The position numbers were made by a program, and so were the translations under genes. Positions 1 through 8,311 of a stretch of 43,585 nucleotides of DNA are shown piece after piece. How positions within the stretch are numbered: position 1 is the stretch's first letter; each line of letters begins with the position of its first letter. The notes beneath the pieces were generated by a model, which worked only from the letters and a program-made list of their open reading frames with translations, did no database searches and was not told where the DNA came from. The stretch comes from Armatimonadota bacterium (GTDB taxonomy: Bacteria; Bacillota; Desulfotomaculia; Desulfotomaculales; Nap2-2B), in contig JAIMBK010000021.1 in assembly GCA_023511535.1 (NCBI GenBank), forward strand, positions 1 to 43,585. The letters are read 5' to 3'.

Positions 1-1
1 C

Positions 2-76
2 TGGAGCTGGTGGTCGGATTCGAACCGACGGCCTGCGCATTACGAGTGCGCTGCTCTACCGCTGAGCTACACCAGC
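2..76 (-). tRNA. tRNA-Thr (anticodon CGU)
   Basis: The reverse complement folds into a complete cloverleaf: a 7-bp acceptor stem GCTGGTG/CACCAGC, D-stem GCTC/GAGC, anticodon stem GCGCA/TGCGC with loop CTCGTAA, T-stem GTCGG/CCGAC with loop TTCGAAT, discriminator T and an encoded CCA. The loop reads CGT at positions 34-36, so it decodes ACG threonine codons. Its own promoter is seen upstream at 134-162. Confidence 0.95.
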
Positions 77-133
77 ATTAATATTAATATATTGAGATAC
101 CAAAGGGCTGAGAGATGTTTGCAAGCAAGAGAC

Positions 134-162
134 ATTATACCACATCATCAGCCTGCAGGCAA
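134..162 (-). promoter_or_regulatory. Sigma-A-type promoter of tRNA-Thr
   Basis: On the minus strand TTGCCT (157-162), a 17-bp spacer and a perfect TATAAT (134-139) precede the tRNA 5' end by about 58 bp. The -35 lies inside the acyl-CoA dehydrogenase stump at 148-234, so the tRNA promoter and the end of that stump overlap. Confidence 0.7.
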
Positions 163-234
163 TGGTAAAAACATCGCAAATTCCCGTACTCCCTTGCGCA
201 AAAGCTCCTGTTCCGGGGTAAAACCAAAATCCAT
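148..234 (-). pseudogene. Acyl-CoA dehydrogenase stump (third copy, 28 codons)
   Basis: An ATG at 234 follows a strong AAGGAGG site about 11 bases upstream and opens a 28-codon frame. The first 20 residues (MDFGFTPEQELLRKGVREFA) match the usual N-terminus of acyl-CoA dehydrogenases and resemble the starts of the two full copies in this window (LTEEQELLRETVRRLA and LTDEQKMLRDMVRKLC). The last eight residues do not fit the family and a stop follows. I read it as the 5' end of a third acd gene that once continued the operon after etfA and was cut off next to the tRNA-Thr gene. It cannot be catalytic. Confidence 0.7.
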
Positions 235-251
235 TCCTTAAGCAACCTCCT

Positions 252-1283
252 TTATTTATTTGTCTGCGTATTTTTTGCCTGCGCAACGGCTGCGCAGAGC
301 AGCGGGGCCATTTCCTGATAATCGGCGACGATGCCGTAATCGGCCATTTTAAAGATGGGCGCCCTGGGGTTGGCGTTGATCGCCACGATTTTTTGGGCGT
401 CCTGGATGCCCACGATATGCTGGATGTCGCCGGAGATCCCGATGCCGATGTACAGCCGGGGGCGCACCGTCTTTCCGCTCTGGCCGATCATCTGGGCTTC
501 TTTCGCCCACCCGGCGTCCACCGCGGGGCGGGTCGCCCCCACCGCGGCACCCAAAAGGGAAGCCAGTTCCTCAATTTTCGCCCAGCCTTCCCGGCTGCCC
601 ACGCCGGCTCCCCCGGCCACCACCACCTCCGCCTTTTCCAGGGGCACTCCCGTGTATTCTTCTTGCTTTACCGAGAGCACCCTGACCGGCGCCGCCCCGG
701 GAAAGGTAAAGGCGAACTCTTTAACCTCCCCCCTTTTATCCGCCGGGGCAAAGTCCGGGGCGGGAAACACCCCCGGCCTGACGGTGGCGATTTGCGGCCG
801 GACATAGGGGGTGACGATGGTCGCCATGACCGCCCCCCCGAATCCCGGCACGTTCTGGAGAAGGTTGCCCTGCTCGTCCAGGTCCAGCCGGACGCAGTGG
901 GCGGAGCAGCCCGCGCCCAGGCGGGCGGCCACCGCGGGGGCCAGGTCCATCCCGGCGTAAGTGGCCCCGATGAGGATGGAATGGGGAGGGACTGCTTCTT
1001 CCCTGACCAGCTTTTCCAGAAGGCGGGGGTACAGCCAGCTGTTGTAGTGCGCTAAAGGAGGGGCGTCTACTTTGTAAACAACATCTACTCCCCGGGAGAG
1101 CAACTCTTCAGCCGTCCGGGCGACACCGCAGCCAAAGAGCACGGCGGCCAGTTTTCCGCCCAGCCTGGCGGCCAGCCGCCGGCCCGGCTCCAGAAGTTCG
1201 TAAACCACGCCGGCCAGCCGCCCGTTCTTTTGCTCGGCAAACACCCAGATGTCTTTGCTCGCTTTTAATTCCTGTTCAGCCAT
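252..1283 (-). CDS. etfA: Electron transfer flavoprotein alpha subunit
   Basis: EtfA pairs with EtfB to form the FAD heterodimer that takes electrons from acyl-CoA dehydrogenases. The family's C-terminal FAD-binding domain is clear: a PRLYIGIGISGDIQH segment, then an AINANPRAPIF stretch and a terminal ADYGIVADYQE motif. The frame is open from 1304, but the start at 1283 (MAEQELKASK) gives the usual N-terminus and begins 5 bp after the etfB stop, so I prefer it; the protein is then 343 residues. It lies directly behind etfB and two acyl-CoA dehydrogenases, which are its likely electron donors. The C-terminal half is the usual ETF-alpha rather than an FixB-specific form, but I cannot tell a bifurcating from a non-bifurcating type by eye. 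Confidence 0.93.
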   Translation of the reverse strand: MAEQELKASKDIWVFAEQKNGRLAGVVYELLEPGRRLAARLGGKLAAVLFGCGVARTAEELLSRGVDVVYKVDAPPLAHYNSWLYPRLLEKLVREEAVPPHSILIGATYAGMDLAPAVAARLGAGCSAHCVRLDLDEQGNLLQNVPGFGGAVMATIVTPYVRPQIATVRPGVFPAPDFAPADKRGEVKEFAFTFPGAAPVRVLSVKQEEYTGVPLEKAEVVVAGGAGVGSREGWAKIEELASLLGAAVGATRPAVDAGWAKEAQMIGQSGKTVRPRLYIGIGISGDIQHIVGIQDAQKIVAINANPRAPIFKMADYGIVADYQEMAPLLCAAVAQAKNTQTNK

Positions 1284-1288
1284 AGACG

Positions 1289-2086
1289 TTAGAGCACCCC
1301 CCATTCCTTAAACTTTTGCGCCAAAAAGGCGGCGGTTTCCGGGGCAGCGGGGAGGATTTCGCCCTTTCTCGCCAGGGAAACTTCAAAAACGCCGGCGATC
1401 CGGGTGGGGGAACCCCTTTCCCCGGCCCGGGCCGGGTCAACCTCCAGATCCGCAGCGCCGAATATGCGCAGGGGCTTTGCTGCCGCCGCCACGATCCCGA
1501 AGAGCGCCAGAGTGCGGGGCTCGTTGATTTCCCGGGAAACGGTGATAAGCGCAGGCAGGCTCAGTTCCAGCAGCACGGTGCCTTCTTCTGTTTTCGCCGT
1601 CAATTCCAGGGTATCCTCCGTTGCCCTGGTCAGGGAGGTGACGAAGCTGACGTGCGGGATGCCCAGGTGCTCTGCCAGCTGCGGCCCCACCTGGGCGGTG
1701 CCGCCGTCGGCGCTGGCTGCGCCGGCCAGGATCAGGTCAAAGGCGCCGATCTTTTTGACCCCCTGCGCTAAAACGTAGGAGGTGGCCAGGGTGTCACTGC
1801 CGGCAAAGACCCGGTCGGACAGCAAAACGGCTTCATCCGCGCCGTAGGCCAGCACTTCCCGCAAGATATCTTCCGCAAACGGGGGGGCCATGGCCAGGGC
1901 GGTCACCTTGCCCCCGTAGCTTTCTTTTAAGCGCAGGGCCGCCTCCAGCGCGTTTTTATCCAGAGGGTTAATGATCGTGGGCACGTTTTCTCTTCTCACC
2001 GTTTTCGTCTGCCGGTCGAATTCCACGGCGTGCGCGCTGAAATCGGGAACGGGCTTCACACAGACGATGCAATGCAAAGGTTTCAT
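1289..2086 (-). CDS. etfB: Electron transfer flavoprotein beta subunit
   Basis: The 265-residue protein opens with the typical EtfB start MKPLHCIVCVKPVPD and carries the adenine-nucleotide-binding segment around residues 110-135 (DLILAGAASADGGTAQVGPQ), where AMP or, in bifurcating forms, FAD binds. It ends 5 bp before the preferred etfA start, the usual etfBA order. It probably accepts electrons from the two acyl-CoA dehydrogenases upstream in the same operon. An AGGGATGG ribosome site precedes the ATG at 2086. Confidence 0.94.
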   Translation of the reverse strand: MKPLHCIVCVKPVPDFSAHAVEFDRQTKTVRRENVPTIINPLDKNALEAALRLKESYGGKVTALAMAPPFAEDILREVLAYGADEAVLLSDRVFAGSDTLATSYVLAQGVKKIGAFDLILAGAASADGGTAQVGPQLAEHLGIPHVSFVTSLTRATEDTLELTAKTEEGTVLLELSLPALITVSREINEPRTLALFGIVAAAAKPLRIFGAADLEVDPARAGERGSPTRIAGVFEVSLARKGEILPAAPETAAFLAQKFKEWGVL

Positions 2087-2266
2087 CGGGCACCATCCCT
2101 GGTTTCTTTAATTTCTCATCCAGATGCGGTACTTAAGCCAGAAAAGGCAATGGGAACGGGAAAGCCGGTCACCCACCGAAGATCTGCTGGATTAAACCGG
2201 CTCCCGACAAATGAACAAACTGGTCACGGAAACATTTTTGGGGCAGAAAGCGCTATCAGGCAGGCC

Positions 2267-3427
2267 CTATTTCAAAGTATTGGCGATCACCAGCCGCTGG
2301 ATTTCGTTGGTTCCTTCGTAAATCTGCGTGATCTTGGCATCGCGCATCATGCGCTCCACGGGAAATTCCCTGGTGTAGCCGTAGCCGCCCAGCACCTGCA
2401 CCGCCTCCGTGGTAACCCACATGGCCACGTCCGAACAGAAGCACTTGGCCATGGCCGAAAGCCGGATCTGCTCCGGGCTCAGGCGCGACATGTCCTTGGG
2501 CAGTTCCTGGTAAACCGCGCAGGTTTTATACAACAGGTGGCGGGCCGCCTCGATGCGGATGCACATGTCGGCCAGCTTAAAGGAAACGCCCTGGAAGTTA
2601 AAAACCGGCTGGCCGAAGGCCACCCGCTCCTTGGCGTAGGCTAAAGCGTACTCGTAAGCGCCGGCGGCGATGCCCAAAGCCTGGCCGGCGATGCCGGGGC
2701 GGGCGAAATCCAGGGTTTTCATCATGATGTGAAAGCCCATGCCCTCGGCGCCCAGAAGATTTTCCGCCGGGACGCGGCAATCCTCAAAAATCAGCTCCGC
2801 GGTATCGGACCACCGGATCCCCATTTTGTCTTCTTTTTTGCCCACGCTAAAGCCCGGCATCCCTTTTTCCACGATAAAAACGGCGGCGCCCTTGTGGCCC
2901 CCTTTTTCCGGGTTGGTCAGGGCGTACACGGTCAGGACGTCGGCCACGCCCCCGTTGCTGATGAAAATTTTCGACCCGTTTAAGATGTAGGAATCGCCGT
3001 CTTTTTTGGCCTGGCACCGAAAGCCGGCCACGTCGGAGCCGCCGCTGGTTTCGGTGAGGGCAAAGGCGGCCAGGTGCTCCCCGGAAGCCAGCTTCGGCAG
3101 GTATTTTTTCTTTTGCTCTTCGTTACCGGCCAGCATGATGGGCAAAGTGCCCAGCTCCTGCAGGTCGATGAGCAGGCCGGCGGAGGCGTCCACCTTGGAA
3201 AGCTCCTCGACGGCAATGATCAAAGAAAGCATCCCCGCGTCGCTACCGCCGTACTCCGCCGGAAAATCAAGCCCGAAGAGGTCGTTTTCCCGGAAAAGGG
3301 TGACCATCTCCCAGTCGAACTTCCCCTTTTCGTCCCTCTCGCGGGCCCCCGGCTCCACTCTTTCTTTGGCCAGCCGGCGCACGGTCTCCCTTAATAATTC
3401 CTGCTCTTCGGTTAACGTATACTGCAC
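2267..3427 (-). CDS. Short-chain acyl-CoA dehydrogenase (copy 1)
   Basis: FAD enzyme that introduces the alpha-beta double bond into acyl-CoA and passes electrons to ETF. The 386 residues match the family's full length (about 380). Seen in order: the N-terminal helical start, the FAD-binding ALTETSGGSDVAGF stretch near residue 130, an SNGG loop, and the C-terminal QVLGGYGYTREFPVERMMRD followed by QIYEGTNEIQR, whose Glu is the catalytic base. The start is GTG at 3427 behind GGAGGGAG. It is separated from the other dehydrogenase by a 299-bp gap. Butyryl-CoA dehydrogenase-like by motif, but substrate chain length is not readable from sequence alone. Confidence 0.93.
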   Translation of the reverse strand: MQYTLTEEQELLRETVRRLAKERVEPGARERDEKGKFDWEMVTLFRENDLFGLDFPAEYGGSDAGMLSLIIAVEELSKVDASAGLLIDLQELGTLPIMLAGNEEQKKKYLPKLASGEHLAAFALTETSGGSDVAGFRCQAKKDGDSYILNGSKIFISNGGVADVLTVYALTNPEKGGHKGAAVFIVEKGMPGFSVGKKEDKMGIRWSDTAELIFEDCRVPAENLLGAEGMGFHIMMKTLDFARPGIAGQALGIAAGAYEYALAYAKERVAFGQPVFNFQGVSFKLADMCIRIEAARHLLYKTCAVYQELPKDMSRLSPEQIRLSAMAKCFCSDVAMWVTTEAVQVLGGYGYTREFPVERMMRDAKITQIYEGTNEIQRLVIANTLK

Positions 3428-3726
3428 AAAAGGTCACTCCCTCCAAAATAGGAATTAGGAATTGGGGAATAGGAATTGGGGGGGTAAATACATTTATATA
3501 TTTTCATTACTTTTATGGAAAGAACGAAATGTTCTTCTGGACAATTCCCTCGCTTAAATTTAGCCACAGACGGCACAGAGAACACAGAGTACATAAGGGT
3601 TAAACCCCCAGGCCGCTTTTGCGGCACCACCAGAGAACGCCCATTTTGAGGGTAAACTTGCTTTTCCGAATTATTCGCCTTGTAGGGCATTTTCTCCTGC
3701 TTGAAAAGCGCCACCAAAAATGAATT
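3428..3726. repeat. Gene-free gap with short AT-rich repeats
   Basis: The 299 bp between the two dehydrogenases carry a tandem GGAATTAGGAATTGGGGAAT-like run (about 3448-3482) and a phrase GCCACAGACGGCACAGAGAA followed by CACAGAG (about 3563-3590), of the CACAGAG-rich type that recurs in many anaerobe genomes. A related GGCACAAAG phrase is found at 32530 and 32630. No convincing gene is seen here. Confidence 0.5.
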
Positions 3727-4869
3727 TTACCGTAAAATCTGCTTCGCGATGACGATTCTCTGGATCTGGTTTGTTCCTTCGTAAATCTGGGTGATCTTGG
3801 CGTCGCGCATGTAGCGCTCCACCGGGTATTCCTTGCAGTAACCGTAGCCGCCCAGGATCTGCACGGCGTCGGTGGTCACCTGCATGGCCGTGTCGGTGCC
3901 GAACATTTTCGCCATGGAGGCCTCCTTTGTATAGGGCAGGCCCATGTCGCGCAGGCGGGCAGCGCGGTAGACCAGCAGCCGGGCCGCTTCCACCCGGGTG
4001 GCCATATCCGCCAGCATAAACTGGATGGCCTGGAATTCAGCGATGGGGCGGTCGAATTGCACCCTTTGTCTGGCAAAGTCGATGGCCGCCTCCAGAGCCG
4101 CCTGGGCGATGCCCACTCCCTGGGCGCCGATGCCCACCCGGCCTCCGTCGAGGAGCTTCATGGCCACCTTGAACCCTTCGCCTTCCTCCCCCAGCACGTT
4201 TTCCCGGGGAACCCGCGCATTGTCAAAGATCAGCTCCGCCGTGGCCGAGCCGTGAATCCCCATCTTCTCTTCCACCCGCCCGATGGAAAAGCCGGGGGTA
4301 TCCTTTTCCACGAGCAGGCAGGTGATTCCTTTGTGGCCCTTGCTGCCGGGGTCCGTCCGGACGAAGGTGACGTAGAGGTGGGCCTGGCCGCCGCTGGTGA
4401 TGAAAAGTTTGCTGCCGTTGACCAGATAGTGGTCCCCTTCCAGGCGGGCGGAGGTGCTCAAATTGGCCGGGTTGGAGCCGGCGTTGGGCTCGGTGAGGGC
4501 GTAGGCGCCCAGCCATTGGCCGCCGGCCAGCTTCACCAGGTACTTCTTTTTTTGTTCTTCCGTACCGAAGTTCAGCAGGGAAAAGCAGCCCAGGGAAGTG
4601 TGCACGGCCAGAATCACGCCGGTAGAGGCGCAGGCCTTAGAAATTTCTTCGACGGTGATGATGTAGGAAAGGAAGTCAAAGCCGGCACCCCCCCATTCCT
4701 CTGGAATGGGGACCCCCATCAGGCCCAGTTCGGCCAGCCGGTGCAGGTTTTCCCAGGGGAAGGCGTGCGTGCGGTCGATTTCCGCCGCCCGGGGGGCGAT
4801 CTCATTCTGGCAGAGCTTGCGGACCATATCGCGCAGCATCTTTTGTTCGTCCGTCAGCAGGTAGGGCAA
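3727..4869 (-). CDS. Acyl-CoA dehydrogenase (copy 2)
   Basis: A second full-length acyl-CoA dehydrogenase, clearly diverged from copy 1 but with the same landmarks: ALTEPNAGSNPANL in the FAD site, ITSGG, ILGGYGYCKEYPVERYMRD, and the catalytic Glu in QIYEGTNQIQR. An ATG at 4878 abuts the AAAAGGAG site with no spacing, so the TTG at 4869, eight bases behind that site, is the more likely start (380 residues). It follows the thiolase stop by 15 bp and is cotranscribed with it. Two paralogues in one operon suggest substrates of different chain length or branching, which the sequence does not settle. Confidence 0.93.
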   Translation of the reverse strand: MPYLLTDEQKMLRDMVRKLCQNEIAPRAAEIDRTHAFPWENLHRLAELGLMGVPIPEEWGGAGFDFLSYIITVEEISKACASTGVILAVHTSLGCFSLLNFGTEEQKKKYLVKLAGGQWLGAYALTEPNAGSNPANLSTSARLEGDHYLVNGSKLFITSGGQAHLYVTFVRTDPGSKGHKGITCLLVEKDTPGFSIGRVEEKMGIHGSATAELIFDNARVPRENVLGEEGEGFKVAMKLLDGGRVGIGAQGVGIAQAALEAAIDFARQRVQFDRPIAEFQAIQFMLADMATRVEAARLLVYRAARLRDMGLPYTKEASMAKMFGTDTAMQVTTDAVQILGGYGYCKEYPVERYMRDAKITQIYEGTNQIQRIVIAKQILR

Positions 4870-4884
4870 AGCAATCATCTCCTT

Positions 4885-6084
4885 TTAAACTTTAATTAAC
4901 ATGGCGTCGCCCTGCGCCGCGCCGCTGCAAATCCCGCAGATCCCGATCCCGCCGCCGCGCCGCTTAAGCTCGTAGGCCAGGGTCATGGCAATCCGGGCGC
5001 CCGTGGCCCCGATGGGGTGCCCGTAAGCAATGGCGCCGCCGTTGACGTTGACCCGCGTGTACAAATCTTCTTCCGGTATCTCCAGAATCTTCCTTGCACT
5101 GACCAGCACCACCGCGGCAAAAGCCTCGTTTATTTCAACAATTTTCATTTGCTCCAGAGCATAACCGGTTTCTTTTAAAAGCTTCCGGATCGACAGTCCC
5201 GGCACGGTGGCTATGTATTTGGGATCCTGGGAAACTTCCGCGTACCCCAGAATCGTCCACAAGGGCGCAATCCCCAGTTCGGCGGCTTTTTCCCCGGACA
5301 TCACCACCACGGCGGCTGCGCCGTCATTGATCCCCGGGGCATTGCCGGCCGTCACGGTACCGTTCGGGTCAAACACCGGCGGCAGTTTGGCCAGCGCCTC
5401 CAGGGTCGTTTCCGGCCTGGGCTGCTCGTCGATTTCCACTGTTTTCACCCCTCCCCGGGAATCCCGGATTTCCACGGGAACAATTTCATCTTTTAATTTT
5501 CCGCCTTCCATCGCCTGTTTGGCGTTCATCTGGCTGTGGTACGCCCAGCGGTCCTGGTCTTCCCGCGTGATCCCGAACTCCTTCGCCACTTCCGAGCCGT
5601 GCACCGCCATGTGGCGATTATAAAACGAGCACCAGAGGCCGTCGTACACCATTAAATCCACTACCTGTCTTCCGGGAACGCCCATTCTCGCCCCCCACCT
5701 CATTTCCGGAAGGCCGTACGGAACATTGGACATGCTTTCCATCCCCCCGGCAACGCAAATGTCCGCCCTGCCGGCGGCGATCATTTGCGCCGCCAGGTCG
5801 ATGGCTTTAATCCCGGACGAACATACTTTATTAATCGTGATCGCGGGAACGTCCGCCGGGATACCTGCCTTAATCGCCGCCTGGCGGGCCGGCACCTGGC
5901 CGCACCCGGCTGTTACCACCTGGCCCATGAAGACGTAATCGACCTGTTCGGGTTTTACGCCGGCCCTCCGCAAAGCTTCCCTGATCACCAAAGCCCCCAG
6001 TTCCACCGCCGTTAAAGAGCGCAACATTCCCCCGAACCTGCCGATGGGCGTCCGGCAGGCGCTGACAACAACCGCTTCCTTCAC
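4885..6084 (-). CDS. Acetyl-CoA acetyltransferase (thiolase)
   Basis: Type II thiolase that cleaves 3-ketoacyl-CoA with CoA, or condenses two acetyl-CoA. It has the acyl-accepting Cys in INKVCSSGIKAI near residue 90, the NEAFA motif, the catalytic His in GHPIGATGAR, and the second Cys in GICGICSGAAQGDA at the C-terminus. The frame is open from a TTG at 6102, but GTG at 6084 has AAGGGGGAG six bases upstream and gives the usual start VKEAVVVSACRTPIGRFGG, so about 399 residues. It lies between the CoA-transferase genes and the dehydrogenases in one catabolic operon. Whether it works on acetoacetyl-CoA or longer ketoacyl-CoA is not decided by sequence. Confidence 0.94.
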   Translation of the reverse strand: MKEAVVVSACRTPIGRFGGMLRSLTAVELGALVIREALRRAGVKPEQVDYVFMGQVVTAGCGQVPARQAAIKAGIPADVPAITINKVCSSGIKAIDLAAQMIAAGRADICVAGGMESMSNVPYGLPEMRWGARMGVPGRQVVDLMVYDGLWCSFYNRHMAVHGSEVAKEFGITREDQDRWAYHSQMNAKQAMEGGKLKDEIVPVEIRDSRGGVKTVEIDEQPRPETTLEALAKLPPVFDPNGTVTAGNAPGINDGAAAVVVMSGEKAAELGIAPLWTILGYAEVSQDPKYIATVPGLSIRKLLKETGYALEQMKIVEINEAFAAVVLVSARKILEIPEEDLYTRVNVNGGAIAYGHPIGATGARIAMTLAYELKRRGGGIGICGICSGAAQGDAMLIKV

Positions 6085-6315
6085 CGTTTTCTCCCCCTTC
6101 AAATTACTCTGGGCTGCCCGAATTTAAATAATTTAACAAAATAATAACAAAACAGTCTGATGTCCTGCAAGAAAAATCGCTTTTTTGCCCGCCTTGAAAA
6201 TATCAGGCAGAAAGTTAGCCGGGCATGAAAGTAGCGTCTTGCAGCGCCTGCTGTAAAAATCGTTAATTTCAACCTCTGCATACCTCTGCCGGCGCTGCGT
6301 TAGCACGATGCGGGT

Positions 6316-7128
6316 CTATGCCAGAAATACCCCTTCCGGATCGATCACCGTATAGAGCAGCTCGATTTCCCGGCGGCCCGGGGGTAACGTTTCCCCCCGC
6401 ACCCGGGAGATGTTTAAGTCAAAACTGCAGTTTTCTTTCACCTGCTCCGGTGTAAAGCCGGGGTGTACCGTATCCAGGTAGATTTCCCCGTTCTCGTCAA
6501 ACCGGAAAACGCCCATGTTGGTTATTACGGCCGACGGCCCTCCCCGGAAAAATTTCCCGTATACTTCCTGCTTGGGCACCAGCTCGCCGGAAGGCCATTT
6601 CGGAATCCGCCAGCCTGGGGAGGTGATGTAATCCACCCGCTCTTTAAACCGCCTTTTTTCCTGAACCATAATAAACACCGTTCTTTTGGCCAGCGAATTG
6701 ATATCCGGGTTTCCCCCGCCGCCCGTGAGGCGTTTCTCCGGCGCGGGAGTGTACCTGCCCACCGCCGTGGTATTGACGTTCCCGTAGCGGTCAATTTCCG
6801 CTCCGCCCAGAAAGGCAACGTCCACCAGCCCCCTTTGCAGTTGGGCGAAGACCTCGTTCAATCCCGCGGCCACGGCGGCCTGGTACTCGTTGCGGGCGTC
6901 GCCGACGGAGGTGGGCAGGTGAATCGGCCGGCCGTCAATCGTCCCGGCTTCGTAGATGCAAACCGCCTCCGGAGCGTGGGTTAATTTGGCCAGCATAATG
7001 GCCAGCATGGGCAGGCCGGTGCCTGCGAAGACAATGTCCCCGTTCTTTACTTCCCGTGCCGCGGCCGTCGCGAGCAGATCCAGGGGCTTGTACTCCCCCG
7101 GTTTGGCCAGTTCGGCGTTCTTTGTCAT
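6316..7128 (-). CDS. Family I CoA-transferase, beta subunit (GctB-like)
   Basis: Small subunit of a two-component CoA-transferase of the glutaconate/3-oxoacid type, which moves CoA from one acyl-CoA to a free acid. The segment near residue 55-65 (AVCIYEAGTIDG) holds the Glu expected to form the covalent glutamyl-CoA intermediate. The start ATG overlaps the gctA stop as ATGA, so the two subunits are translationally coupled. The 270-residue length fits the family. The acid it activates is unknown; the neighbouring dehydrogenases, ETF and thiolase point to a fatty or related carboxylic acid. Confidence 0.85.
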   Translation of the reverse strand: MTKNAELAKPGEYKPLDLLATAAAREVKNGDIVFAGTGLPMLAIMLAKLTHAPEAVCIYEAGTIDGRPIHLPTSVGDARNEYQAAVAAGLNEVFAQLQRGLVDVAFLGGAEIDRYGNVNTTAVGRYTPAPEKRLTGGGGNPDINSLAKRTVFIMVQEKRRFKERVDYITSPGWRIPKWPSGELVPKQEVYGKFFRGGPSAVITNMGVFRFDENGEIYLDTVHPGFTPEQVKENCSFDLNISRVRGETLPPGRREIELLYTVIDPEGVFLA

Positions 7129-8099
7129 CGGGAACCCCTCCTCATTCTTGTGGAATAACCCAGGACCTGGTTGGCCCTTAAATCTTCCAGCTGCCTAACG
7201 CCTATTTTTTCCAGGTACCCATAGTGATCCCCGACCCCGAAAATCCATTCCTGCGCCCAGGAGTCAAACATCTCCTGGGTTTTGCTCTTTTCGTAAAAAT
7301 TTTTGATAAACTGCCCATCCACTTCGTACATGCCCTGACACCCGGTCGGGTGGCCTGCCCAGGGCAGCTCCACCAGATAATCCACCAGGTAAGGAGGAAC
7401 CAGGTTTAAATCCGGGTCCCGGCGCAAATACTCCTCCGGGACAATCTGTTCGGCAATCACGATGACCTTTTCGGATGCTCTGATCGCTTCCACGTCGCTG
7501 TATTTTTGTCCCTTAACCCGGACGGTTCCTTCTTCCCCAACCATCTGAGCCAGCACAATACACCAGTCCGGATTGACGGCCGGCACATGAATGAGTTCAT
7601 TACCCGAAAAGATGTCCCGGACTATTTCGTACTTCTTTTTTGGTATCTTGGGATGGGAACCGTTGCGCAGGCCAAACCTCCCCAGGTTGTCGTACTCCGG
7701 ATTGAGAATGTCCGTCCCCAGGCTGGCGTAGGTGGGCAGGTAAGGAAGGCCCATAGAGCCGGCCAGCATCCGGTAAAGCATGTGGACATGGCTGTAATCT
7801 TCCACGATTACCTTTCCCGAACGGGCAAACCGGTCCAGACACGCCCCCAACTTCCCGTAAAGTTCGTGCCCGACCCAGCAAGACTCCCAGATTTTCACGC
7901 AGCCGGCCCCGATCAGCACTTCCGTGTGCGTCCCGCCGTTTACCTCGACCAGGTGGAGGTCTTGCTTTCCCTGCCTCACCATTTCGTAAACGGCCGCCAT
8001 CGGGCGCCGCCAGATGGTAAATCCGCCGAAAGTAATCGTGCTGCCGTCCGGAATTAATCTGATTGCTTCCTGGAGCGTAACCTTTTCCGGCTTCGCCAT
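7125..8099 (-). CDS. Family I CoA-transferase, alpha subunit (GctA-like)
   Basis: The 324-residue large subunit carries the family's N-terminal glycine-rich turn (DGSTITFGGF) and a GAGCVKIWESCWVGHE segment resembling glutaconate CoA-transferase subunit A. It is the first gene of the catabolic operon: it starts 36 bp or so after the predicted start site of a -24/-12 promoter and has a GGGGGG-type ribosome site. Its closest named relatives, as far as I can judge, are the GctA/IpdA-like transferases; assignment to glutaconate itself would be over-reading. Confidence 0.85.
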   Translation of the reverse strand: MAKPEKVTLQEAIRLIPDGSTITFGGFTIWRRPMAAVYEMVRQGKQDLHLVEVNGGTHTEVLIGAGCVKIWESCWVGHELYGKLGACLDRFARSGKVIVEDYSHVHMLYRMLAGSMGLPYLPTYASLGTDILNPEYDNLGRFGLRNGSHPKIPKKKYEIVRDIFSGNELIHVPAVNPDWCIVLAQMVGEEGTVRVKGQKYSDVEAIRASEKVIVIAEQIVPEEYLRRDPDLNLVPPYLVDYLVELPWAGHPTGCQGMYEVDGQFIKNFYEKSKTQEMFDSWAQEWIFGVGDHYGYLEKIGVRQLEDLRANQVLGYSTRMRRGSR

Positions 8100-8146
8100 A
8101 ATTTAAACCCCCCTTGCCTTTGAGTCCTTTTCTATTTTTAATTATC

Positions 8147-8161
8147 GCAAAAAATATGCCA
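8147..8161 (-). promoter_or_regulatory. Sigma-54 (-24/-12) promoter of the CoA-transferase operon
   Basis: The minus strand reads TGGCATATTTTTTGC, matching TGGCAC-N5-TTGC with the invariant GG and GC exactly 10 bp apart. It ends 48 bp before the gctA ATG. The sigma-54 activator gene begins further upstream on the same strand, so activator and promoter are side by side. Confidence 0.85.
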
Positions 8162-8240
8162 GCATTTTTTGCCGGCTCTTTTAAAAACTTTCCCTGTTTT
8201 TCAGGCCCAAAACCGGTCAGTCAAATTCTAACCGGCGAAA

Positions 8241-8273
8241 TAGTGCAAAAATGCTTTGTGCAAAGTCGCACTA
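8241..8273. promoter_or_regulatory. Candidate upstream activator site
   Basis: Outer inverted arms TAGTGC (8241-8246) and GCACTA (8268-8273) flank a near-palindrome CTTTGTGCAAAG (8254-8265). It lies about 80-125 bp upstream of the -24 element, where enhancer-binding activators normally bind. The assignment to the adjacent activator is inferred from position. Confidence 0.5.
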
Positions 8274-8311
8274 ACATCCCTAAATGAATTCCATTTAAAC
8301 TTTACCTCTCA

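Noticed and set aside
393..1055. Long plus-strand frames opposite etfA, etfB, the dehydrogenases and argJ
   Set aside because: They are mirror frames produced by GC-rich codon use in well-supported genes on the other strand.
3699..3713. TGGCGC-N5-AAGC on the minus strand, a possible second sigma-54 promoter before the first acyl-CoA dehydrogenase
   Set aside because: GG and GC spacing fits, but the -12 lacks TTGC, the distance to the gene is about 270 bp, and one such match per few kb is expected by chance.
3412..3717. 101-codon minus-strand frame between the two acyl-CoA dehydrogenases
   Set aside because: It covers the repeat-rich gap, has no ribosome site and no recognisable sequence.
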